In this document: piece after piece, positions 36,801 to 48,800 of the stretch
Position numbering within the stretch: position 1 is the stretch's first letter
How the letters are laid out: the number at the start of each line of letters is the position of its first letter
Assembly (NCBI GenBank): GCA_037976565.1
Contig: CP137671.1
Span: 18,295,910 to 18,359,909, forward strand
Origin: Mesocentrotus franciscanus
Lineage: Eukaryota; Echinodermata; Echinoidea; Camarodonta; Strongylocentrotidae
Reading direction: 5' to 3'
DNA: 64,000 nt
Position numbers and translations under genes: made by a program
Notes under the pieces: generated by a model
Databases searched by the model: none
What the model was told of the DNA's origin: nothing
Seen by the model: the letters and a program-made list of their open reading frames with translations, nothing else

Positions 36801-39800
36801 TGATGGGTATACAGTCAGCTACTTTACCTTTGAAAAATAAAGGTGTGTAAATCAGGACAATATGCTTGTATAGAACATATGAGTTATTTAACAAAGTTTT
36901 GTGAAAATGTACTGATGGGGGCAATAGCCCCCCAAATGAAATTCAAACATGGTTTATTTATAATTCGATACCAGTGTTTTAAAGTTGCTGAAACAACATG
37001 ATTTTCCGGATTTAAAAAAATTACTTTTGCCCATTACATGTATGTCACCTGGTAGTGATGCAGATTTTCTTTTGCCCCCAAAAGTGTTTGCTCATTACGC
37101 TACTGGTGATAGTAATGGCTGTGAGATCATCGATGATGTATTCAAACATCTTGCCTAATGCAATGTACTTTTGTCATGTTAAGAAAACCAAAAACAAATC
37201 TTTGACAGAAAAGAAGGAAGGGCACCCAGAAACACAAAGTTTCATGACAAAAGTGCAGGAATCTGGATTTCAAACATCACAGAAGGTCCCACCCATTCTT
37301 TCAAACACAGACAAAGCTACAAGTACGTACCTCCGTTTCAAAGATATTGAAGGAATCATCCCAATAAAGGGGCAATTGAAAGCAAAAAGCATGGGCACAT
37401 TACATTTATAAAGAAACATTCAAAATTTCACTGACAAATGGGGCATCTAATAATGGAATTTAAAAAATGCAACTTTCTAAAAACCAGTATTGTGCAGGCT
37501 GTGCCATATCAATCTTTTAATGTATTGGTGTGTAATTATATATTGCATGTTACTAGTTTTAATTTTATATCTAAAAATTGCACAAATATTATATAGAATA
37601 TCTGAACAAACATATTCAACAATTTCTGAGTGATGTATTTCACTGAGGCTGTGGGGCATGGTTGAAATGACGAAAATTCTGAATTTGGAGGTGAATATAT
37701 GTGATATAGAATGATGATAAACTAAAATATTTCTGACATATGATGTGAGGTTATTTGGAAATGCATGCTTTCCTTCTACTCCCAAGCCCTAACCTTGATA
37801 ATACTAATTTGCATCTAGCATTCAAAGGGTGCAGGTGTTGATGTGTGCACTGCTATTACCATGTCGTGCAAATATTTAAACATTAATATTTTAACTACAA
37901 GCCCATACACTGTTTGTCGTGCAAATATTTAATCATTAAAATTGTAACTACAAGCCCATACACTGTAACAAAAGCATTGAGTGTCATGTGGACACATTTT
38001 TAGCCAATCAGGTAAAGGCTTACAAATAACCCATTTTATATATAATTAATAATCAAATAGAATAATGCTGGTAGAAAAGTTGGTATTTACCTCTTGGTTC
38101 TGTGGTGATAGGAATGGCTGTGAGATCATTGATGATGTAATCAAACATCTTGCCTTCTGCAATGTACTGTTGCATGATGGGTATACAGTCAGCTACTTTA
38201 ACCTATTAAAAAACGGTGTGTAGAATGAAGTAAATCAGTTACGTTATGTTCATGTTATTAATGTATTGAGTTATACGGTATGTTCTCTTATCAAATCAGA
38301 ACAGCATGCTTTTATAGAACATATGATTTATTTAAACAAAAGTTTTGTGAAATGTTATTACTCAACAGCACAGCAGTTGCATAAACACCAGTACATGTAT
38401 ATGTTGGGTTGATTTTGAATGACAAATTCAACAACGTCAATCAAAAAAAAAGTAGGATGATAGATATCAATTATTGCCTTCTTTCATTACCAGGTTGACT
38501 GAAAGCCATCCAGTCATGTTGGAATGGTTACGTGTTTGGGGAATAACACAAAATATCACTCTTATCAAATATCTAAATGAATTGTTCTGAAGAAAATCAC
38601 CCAATATAAATGAATTAACTAATTTCCTAGAAATTCTGCTTTATATAGTAATCATATGGAAAATGTGAAATTAACCTCATAATTGTCTCCTGTCAGCGAG
38701 TCCATAGAGTCATAGCAGATCCCTCGCAGGTGCTTGATAGCAGCGTCTATAACAACCTGATCTATGTGAGGTCAGAGAGGTCAAGGGTCAAGGTTAAATA
38801 GACAGAACTACATTATTCTTACCAAGAGTTGTCATAACATTTTTGAAGTATTTGAAAAATTGATTGTCTCAATTTATGCTTCTTGTAGATGTGACATATT
38901 AAAGCTTACATCTAAAAGTATTCAACAAAGGCCCCAATTCAATCAGTCCACTTTTCATTCTTGCCTTACGGAGAAGAAAAAAAAAAAAAAATTTACAAGA
39001 AGTATGTCTGAATAATGTAGTTGTTAACTCTGTATACACACACTTCTAAATTAATTAATGTCAACAAATATAAACTATTTAGCCCTATGTTATATATTAA
39101 CATCACATCTAGGATTAAAGTGTATCTGATGATTGTATTACATTATTAGCCAAAGGTTATGTTTATTTTATCATGTCTTACTTTGTATCTTCACTACTAA
39201 TATCAATAGCCTATAATTTATTAGTTATCAGAAACATGTATGTTTGTACAACCATTTATGTTAGTTCCTTGAGTGACATTTTTGTCAGAAGGTGTGCTTT
39301 AGAAATTCACATTATCAATATTGTAATACAATGTTTATTATCATTGCTTGTGGTGCTATATTACAGTATCGAAACATAATCATGTACATTCTGTTTTTGC
39401 TGATAAATTGCTATGATCAGTTTACAGTATTAGGCTTAATAAGAAACATTATATACCTCACTTAAGAAATCCAGCCATTCTGATTGGTCGAAATTGCAGT
39501 CGTTGTTTTAACTATTCCCGAAAATAAACGAAAAATGCCAAAGCCATGTAATAGTTAAAAAAAATAGTTAAAAAATCCCGGCAAAATTCCAGTTACCGGA
39601 AATTAGTTCAGTCTTGCTGAGCACGGACACCTTACATTAATTTTTTTGTGCGATAATTTCATAGTCGCTACATTTTAGGTTTTTAATTGCTTGAAAATTT
39701 CAGTCACGTCATTTTGCTAGCAAAGATTAACAGACTCGACAGTGTCTCAGATTTTCTGTGATGTTTTAACCAATCTTTACTCAATAAAAGGCTAATTAAG

Positions 39801-42800
39801 GTAAGAATTCTTGGTAGATTATTGTGATAATTCGTACGGTCGGTGAAAAGTCATACGCGCACTGGCTGTTTCTATACTGCCATACTGGCTTGAGAAAGTT
39901 GAATCCCTCACCCTCGGGCGCCGCCCGCACAGGCGCCTCGGGTGATGGCAGGGATTCAACTGACAACTAGACTAGGTCTAGGTCTAGGTCTATCTCTTGA
40001 GCGTATAATAAAAACAGCTAGTCCTCTCGTAGCAGTCGATCACTATAACTATATTTTAGATTCGGACTTTAGCGTCATTTCCTCAATTGTAACAAGAGAG
40101 ATATCATCAAGCATGAAGATTTTTCCAACTCGAGAGTTTTTAAGTGTTTTTCAGCAATGCTTAAACAGGAAGGAAAGGGAGTTGTGACTCACAAACCAGT
40201 CCTGTTCTACCAGTTGATTGGTAATTTGACTCTTTTTTCGGCATATAAAAGTATTAATGACTGCTTTAATATTCGAGAAATAGTTTTTATACGCTCTCGG
40301 GAAGTTACAATTGGGCTATTGCCCTCGGCATGCCTCGGGCAATAGCACAATTGTATCCTTCCCTCGAGCGAATAAAAACAACTATTTCTCTCAAAGCAGT
40401 CATTAATACTATACTATTATTGTCATGATTACTCGAGCTTGGATTAGCTTAAACATCATGAAAAATCATACTTCTTGTGGTCAACTGATGTTCATAACTC
40501 CATAATGTTCCGGTGTAGTAGGAACCATGTATAGCTCATGTGTCATACATGTCTTTTCACAGTATTGCTGAACTTCTTTTTCTTCTGTGTTTGCATTTTT
40601 CTTTTCAGAATTATACTTTGTATAATCAACCCTTAGCTGCAATAGCATGCCATAAACCTAATTTGTTTAGTAGGGAATTATTTACCCATTTATTTCACAT
40701 AATTGAGCTGTAAAGCTAGCTGTGCTTTAGTTCTTTACGTTCTATCACCAAATTTGCTCCATAATCAGTCATTCTAGATCGATATGTTAAAGGCCAGGTT
40801 CATTGAAATTTGGAAAAAGGCAAATCACACCTCTACAGATTGCTGAGAACATTAACAAAATGACTAAAGTACTTTTAAAGCCCTCACTATTGTGAGGAAT
40901 AAATTAATTGCAATTTTGATACCCTTTCCAAAACCCACTCACAAAGTGAAATGACGGCGTTATTTACATGCGATAAAATGACGTCACATTATGAACAACC
41001 TACAATCACACATTCGGGACAATGTTGGATACCCATTGCAATTTTTAGATATGGGTTAACGTTGTTTGTATATTTACCGCCAGTTGTGATATTTCCTTTA
41101 TTTTAGGCACTTTGAATGAGATACACTGAATAAATAATACTTTCTACAAATGTGTATTCGATTTTTATGTTATTTACCGTCACATTTGACCATAAAAATC
41201 GGAAAATAATCACATATTCTGAGGGCAGCTCAGCGTGTATGTGTCGGATCTGGGAGTGCCTAGGACATTTTGCATGCTGAACTAACGACTCTTCTGGGGC
41301 AAAATATGCGACAAGTTTACATATAATTGTCCAAATATTCATTACGAAAATGTCTGATTAGGCCGATTAGTTTAGATTTTTGATAGATAAATGGGGAAAG
41401 TGGAAGTCGAGAGAAGACTTAGATCAGTCCGGTTCGCGATTCACAGCTAGCTCGATCAAGCGCCGGGCCGGCTGGCCTGGCTGTGATATGCGGGCTCATG
41501 TAGATACGCAGCGACTGCGGCTGCCCGACAGCTTGTGCTTGTCCATCGACTTCGGCAAAATCTTCCAGATCTTCTTCTAGGTCTAGATCTCCCAAATCTC
41601 CATTGTCGTTGTCGCTGTCCGAGGTACTTCCTTCTTCTATCTCCTCAAAACTCAAATCAAGTATGTTTTCGTCCATATCGATATTTTCAGGGTGACTTTG
41701 ATGAAGGTAAACAACGTTGGGTAAGAATGGGTACGGTCCTCAAGAGTCAATGCAATACATGTGAATTGCACGCAAACTGCATCGCGCACCGATCAGGTGA
41801 GCGGCCCATTGTATTAATTGTTCATTGTGCTACGTCACTCAAAAATCAGCTGACTTACGATGTTTTCGGGTCTCGAGTGGGGTGATATTTCGTCAAGTTT
41901 AATCAACTTTTATAATTTTCGCACAAATTTACAAGTTACACAAATGTGATAGTTTTACTCAGTGTAATGTTCTGATTACAATGATACCAAATTCAGTCGA
42001 TTTCAAAATCAATGAACCTGGCCTTTAAGAGTAATGCACACATTTTGAATACATGTATATTTCTTAACATTTGACCAATTTGCTAACATATATTATGCCT
42101 GTAACTGCTTATGAATAAATGGTCAATATTTCAACCATTCCATCTGTTGTAGCTGCAATATGATAAGCTTGAATGAGTATGAAAATTGAGAATATCTGGG
42201 CAATGTTAGTGTTAATTGTGTTTTAATGACATGTCTATGGGTGTGTGTGTTGTGTGATGTGGGTGTTTTGTGAGGTGTGTATGTGCGTTTTGTGATGTGT
42301 GCGTGTTGTGTGATGCGTGATGTCTGTTTTAGCAACACTTTGTATAGAAAGACCATGTGTCTACGAACACAATTTTTTGGATTAGCTTGAAACTATATTT
42401 CTTGTTCATACAAGTCATGTGCTAGAGTAAACCTGTCTATAAAGACCACCTGTCTAAAGAGATCAGTTTACTTGTCTCCCTTGGCCGGTCTTTCTATACA
42501 GGTTGTCAGTGGTTGCATTTTTACAGACACAGTGAACTCTGCATTACTTGAAGCCTCACAAGTTGAGTTTTTTTGGGGGGGGTCAAATTATTTTTTGCAG
42601 TTCCATCAGATTCTACCATGCAGAGTCAACTGTATGTATACATACATTGTAGATATCTAGGGACTGACCTTTTAGATAACAACTTTCTAGGATGGCATGA
42701 GTGCCATATGGAATCTGGGATACAGTGCTTTGCACACACGTACAATTAAAATGTACAATTAAAAGAAATTATAATCATAATGACCTATAATTGCAAGCTT

Positions 42801-45800
42801 TGCTTTCTCAGGTTTCCTCCACAATAAAGCTAGCATTATTTATTACCACGTTATTTATTCATTTTTAAAACTGAATCTATCTCAATTTTTTGTATTACCG
42901 GTACTCTTAATAGTTGGTTTTGTGTATGCCCATAATGATTTGTAAAGTGAAAGTCTTTGTAGATATATTTGCTGTTATTGAGGAAATAAAGGAAATAATC
43001 ATAATGACTATACTGAATCCATATGGCAGCCCCGCTAAATTGTTTTAATCATTTAGCTAAATGCTCTCTATATAAATAATAATGATTTGAAAAGAAGGCC
43101 AATTTGTATATTTTTACAATATTTGTAAGGAAACACCTACATGACTGTATATGGCAGCTCAGCTATTTAAAGCACTTTGGATCCTGTGCTTACAGGCATT
43201 TATTGCATTACATCAAATATGACAATATTTGGTACACTTCGATTTTTGTATGAAAGATATTTACACCATTGGGATGGACTTCCAATTTTCTTTGAGGACC
43301 TCATGTATAATGCCCCCCCCCCCTCCCATCTTCACCCATGGGGGAAAACAACCCCTATACCCCTCTCCCTGGTCCTTTATACCCATGCCATCCCCATTCC
43401 CAAGTTCCAAGAAAGAATCTCATGTCTGACTTGTATTTTCTTTGTTTTAATTAAAAGGATATTTTCACCATAGTGATGAATTTAGGATTCTCCTCTAGGA
43501 GTTCATGTAGGATGCCCCCGTTTCCACCACTGAGAATGTAGACACCTATACAACCTCAACTACCACACCCCAGGTCCCTCCTACTCTCTCCATCCCTTAA
43601 TGGCCGTCTGTTATTTTGTTGTAATTAAAAGGATATTTCCACCATAATGATGAATTTAGGATTCTCCTTGAGGACTTCATGTAGGATGCCCCCATCTCCG
43701 CCTCCGAGGATGAGGACCTCTTTACCGGTGTACGACTCTCTCCCGTTACCAGTGATGGCCTTGGTGTACGCTAGATCACTCTCAGCAAGATCTAGAATAG
43801 GGTTTGGAAAAAGAGAGACAGATAAGAGAGTTTGATGGTTTGTTTTACCGGACTGCTAAGAAAGCATGTTGTTGTTGTTCTTTTATTTCCATCTTCATAT
43901 AAAAACAATAGGTCATTACAATATTATACATCTAAACAAAAAATACATGCAAATATAATACACATGAAATGTTACACAAAAATTCATTTCAAACAATATC
44001 AAAGAGACCAAATTAACAAGCTGAGAATGAAAAAAAGGGAAACTAACATAAGGCCAAAAGGCCTTGTAAAATAAGTTCCCTTAAAGTATAGATATGTTTT
44101 TTTCAACTTATTCTGTTACTGAAAGTCATGTAAACAAATAAAATACAAACAGTGTATAAAGACATAAGCCAGAGGAACAGCAAAGTGTAAAGTATGATTA
44201 GGTTTTCTGTCAGTATTTGGATAAATAGTAAATTTTCAGATATTTTTTGAATAAATCTTTGGTTATTGCAACGGGGAATACATTTTGGTAATGAATTCCA
44301 AATCACTGGAAGATTACACCAAGGATGTGTATGCTTTTAAGTAAGCAACCAGGGGACTGACGTCTTTAAGTCCTCTCTGAGGGACTTGGTAATGAGGATT
44401 AATACCTTACCAAAGGGCACTACCGCATGGACTTGGTTTCGAACCCAGAACCTCACGGTTACGAGACCACTGCTCTACCACTGAGCCATCGTATCTGGAA
44501 ATACTGCAATATTGCCATGTGTACTGATAAGGGGCCCGTTGCATAAAACTTACCATTGATGGTAACTTTATCATCAATGGCAACTACCATGGTAACAGGG
44601 CTCAACAGCCAATCAAAATCAAGGTTTCCATGGTAGTAACCATTGATGGCAAAGTTACCATCAATGGTAAGTTTTATGCAATGGGGCCAAGGACTTTCAA
44701 TGGTCACTGTTAATATTTTGGAGGGAATATTGCAATAATATTGCCACTGTGGTATTCTTCTGGATGTCCCCATTCATTTTTGGTGTTGTGTAAGTGCGAT
44801 TTTCTCACAGTGGCAATAAGTTCCTTTTGCAGACTTCAGCGAACTCCATGAAACTTGGCTAGTGTGTAAAATATATCCTTCAGATATCGTAAGTGAAATT
44901 TTACAGTCATAGGTTCTGAAATTTTTTTGTAAGAAATGAAAATCTAGCACTATTTTCATAATGCCTTGGAGGGAGATGTTCTCAAATCAACAGATAGAAC
45001 AGTCCAATTAATTTTGAATAATGCACAAATACTTTTCGATTCTAGAAACTTAATATCTGGAATTAAACATTCAAAATCTATTTGTTGAAAGCCAGTTTCC
45101 GTTTTCTCATTTGGTGGGAGGTTCCTAATAATAGACCTCTGCAAAAGGGAAAAACGATCTTTATTAACGGAGCTATTTGTTAGCTTTCTATAGCTAAATC
45201 GCATGCCACTTACTTGGATCGTCATCGAGAATCAGCATATTGCCGTACTGCGGTGAATGCATGATCTTGACGTTCTGATATTCAGAGTCCGCTTCAAATG
45301 TCGCAGCATCAAAGTCGTATTCTACAAGCCTTCTGTCTGCAGTTGGGATGTACCGATCGACGGCCGCGCCTCTCGAAATCTCTGGAAACCTGTTTCAGTT
45401 TTAGATTCAAGGTATAGAGATGATGAGATTGAAATTATGTCAATTTTGGAAAGGTAAAATCGGAAAACCCTCCAAGCAAAATTGCAACCTTGACAACTAT
45501 TTAACAGTTTTACATGGTCACAGATGTATGGAATGCTTATCAACTTGGCTTACAGTTCTGATTTAGCCTTTAACAGAATGTTCGAAAAACATGCCTTCAA
45601 ATATTACTAATGCACAAGCTTCAAAATATAAATTGTTCAATTCATAAAACGGGTCAGCAATATGAATATAAAATCAAGAAATAAGCAACAAACCAAAGCG
45701 CCAAGTGTGCACTGTCACGGAGGCCGCCTTTTGCCTTAATGAATGACGTCACACATTGACCGATATTCCAAATTGGAGGTTGACCAAATGACAATGTTGG

Positions 45801-48800
45801 TCTTGTAGGTGGTCAGTCTGGTGAACCATCTAAATAGCTGTCAGAAGGTCCACAAGACTTATGGTGTCTGTCTTCTTGGACTGTAACTGGACAGGCCCTC
45901 AACAAATAGTCTGCAAGCACAGACTCTAATTTGACACTTTACCACAATTCCTAAACCCTTGAGCTCAGCCTAAGTCTGTCAGTCTCTGGCTGTGTCAAAT
46001 AAGAGCAGCTATAGTGCAGAGCCTATATGTAATGTAGTCTCATAGTGCAGACACTTTTAAGTACAGCGACTGACAAGGGTTTGAGCCTGCAAACTACTCC
46101 TACTCAACAAATACTTTACAATGGCATTGTAATCCACTCACAGTTTACATTTCTTTGGGTTGAACACTTTCTTCAGCTCCTCCGTCAAAGCTTCCATGCT
46201 AACTTCGTCCAGCACAGGGAGATTCTCGTTCATGGGCGATGGCTTGGCGTTTCTGTCGTACTGGAAGGTCAAGGTCACAAGGTCAGGGCGGTGACCGCTG
46301 AACATTGCACTCCTGATTGGAAAAGGGATGGAATCAGAATTAGGATCAGCACAACTCAACCAAAATAAGCGTCAAAATGGCATAATGTTGACAACATAAT
46401 ATTGCACACAGATAGGTTTTTGGACGGAAATTCATGGAATCAGAGTGCCGCAACATAAACCAAATGCTTGAGGTCATGAGGTAGGGATGGTGACTGCTGA
46501 ACATTGCATTACTTTGGATAGCGATGGAATCAGAGTGACATTGAAAACAAAAGGTCAAGGTCAAGTTAGTCAAGGTCACAAGGAGAGGTTAAGGTCTCAA
46601 GATTGGGACAGTGACAAATAAATGTTGAACAGTCAGAAGCATCCATACCAAAAGGTCAACTTTTTCTTCAAGGTCATGAGGTCAGCTGTTGTCACTAGGG
46701 GCAGAAGTGAGCATGCAGAGTCATACATGTACATGAATGAGCCTTTATGACATATCAATGATGTCATACATTAAAATCAAATCAAACTAGTGCTGTAACT
46801 GATTCCACCCCAACACCAAATAAACTATCTCTTGGCCATTAGGGGTTTGGTCTGTTGCCTGTCTGGTGTCGGTATTTAATGGAAATCCTTCATCAAAACT
46901 TTTACAAATTCTGCTCTTTCTTTAATAAAGGGCTTTAAAACACATTCTACTATAGCCTACACAGTCATACACACAAATGTCCATTAAAATAATAAAACTG
47001 TGTGGGTTTATATAAATGATGACAAACCATAGCTTGTTTACAACTCTTTTATACTGGACCTCTGGTTACCAGGTGGACATGATTTTTGTTTTAATCCGGT
47101 TTGTGTTCAACTTGGCTCAAGCCCTTCAGTCTATTGAGTTTGACAACGGTTCTGGTTTCGAACCGTAGCGTTAATTGAAACTGACCTTGCGTGCCCGAAA
47201 CTGCAGATAAAAAACTGTTCTCCGCTGGAATGGACCTGCATGTTATCACCAAGGCCTACTGATGAGAGAACACCCATCAACTGTTCGTTGATCTTTGAGC
47301 CTGTCTGACCTGCCAGAGTTGGGATAAAAAAGGGAAAAATAGTATAACCGCACACTTTGAAAAAGAAAATTTTACAAAGCTGTTAGTTTTTTTCCCAACA
47401 ATGTTAATTTTGGAGAGCCTAAAATAATAATCCAAAATGGCAGCTCCATTTTTTTTACTCTACTTTCAGACTAATTTTTAATTTCAGAGGCATGAAAAGG
47501 CACTAACCATCAACAAAAATGGTCCACAACAACTGCAAACAACAAAATAATCCCAGGTATGCATCTTTTGAGCCTTTTTAGTAGGCACACATTTTTTTCC
47601 CATTGTCATTATAATCCACAATGGTGACTTGCATGTAATTCCAGAGGCATGAAAAGGCATTAAGCATCAACAATTATGGTCTGCAACAACATCAAATGAC
47701 AAAATAATCCCAGTTATGCAATTTTTTTTCGTATTTGATTACCCAAAACTCGTAAAATGGAAGCCCTTTTTTGTACGCATACAGGCATTATTGCTGGTAC
47801 ATAATTTGTTCATGTCATTATATAATCCAAAATGGCGACTCGCATGTTGTGCCTCTACATTTAGACCAACTTTTGACATTTAACAGCATGAAAATAGCTT
47901 TAAAGTGAACCGGTAACATTGTTGAAGGTTAATGAAAAAACTGCGTAATTGATGTATGAAATGTTACTTATCATATTCCTTCTACTGTACTAACCCTTTA
48001 AGTTCTAACATGCCAAAAATCCTGAATTTTTTTTTTAAACCACAAAGATATTTATGGTTTTCTTTAAAGACATCACTGTGCAACACCCTAACAGTAAATT
48101 CTTCCAACCAATTTTTGAATTTTCCCAACCGTTTTCTATAAGACATAAAACTGGCTTTTAAAAATCTTTCAACACTTACATACATATGTACATGTAAATT
48201 GTACCGGTAATGGTAAATAGAGCCAATTCATTGCTTTGTGACGATTTACATTCACCAAAAATTAATTAAATTATAATAATATTGTTGGGAGAATTAAGGA
48301 ATCATTCAATTCAGTTTTTCCCAATTTTTATCATTAAAAATGGTCTGTTTTCACTCAAACGTTAAGGGTATCTTTAATTGTACATCTAGCATTGAAGTCA
48401 CTACCTTAGCACCATTTTCTCTCATCTGAACAATGTTACCGAGTCCCTTTAAACATGGACTACAACAACTTCAAAATGACAGAATTATCCAAGGTATGAG
48501 TGATTTGGGGTTTTAGAATGCTCGAAATTGTCAAGTTTGGGCAATTTTTGGAGGCAGATAAAACAAAAAAAATCATCCGATTTCCCACCCGATCTGCCGG
48601 TCCGATACCGATATTGGGAGCCAAACCACCGATTCGATCATCCAATTCGATCATAGTTCTTACTTACAAGATTACATACAAATTACATTTCTGATGAGTT
48701 GGCTCGACATACAGTGTACATGTATATGCCTACGAAGACTGCAGACAAAAGTACAATACAGACTTTTGATTGTTCCCACAATATCTTGCTGTCTGCTGCC

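Larger units (their letters stand above)
38766..43636 (-). other. U12-type AT-AC intron (SMS intron 5)
   Basis: The 5' end reads ATATCCTTTT (43636-43627). The 3' end reads CTCAC before exon 6. Branch-site-like CCCTTGACC lies at 38787-38779 on the minus strand, its A about 15 bases from the AC end. These fit the minor (U12) spliceosome consensus (RTATCCTTT; TTCCTTRAY). The intron also contains the TTAA element 40791-42024. Confidence 0.85.
33276..43800. repeat. Parent segment (unit 3) within functional SMS
   Basis: Contains exons 8 to 5 of the working SMS gene and Ig copy 3, in the same order as units 1 and 2. Unit-specific insertions are 39456-40425 and 40791-42024. Confidence 0.7.

Noticed and set aside
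37055..37411. 118-codon open frame as a gene
   Set aside because: Its first part is the antisense of an SMS exon 7 remnant and its second part is a duplicated Ig tail; the joined frame is accidental.
38676..38761. Ordinary AG acceptor for SMS exon 6 (ACATAG|ATCAGG)
   Set aside because: It would need a leftover G from exon 5, which has no GT donor giving that phase; the AT-AC reading restores the conserved MVEIDQ.
43177..43473. Plus-strand Pro-rich frames here and at 11887 and 25462
   Set aside because: They are antisense shadows of decayed SMS exon 5 copies.
44380..44480. tRNA gene on the minus strand
   Set aside because: A and B boxes are good but the acceptor stem does not close and a SINE body follows.
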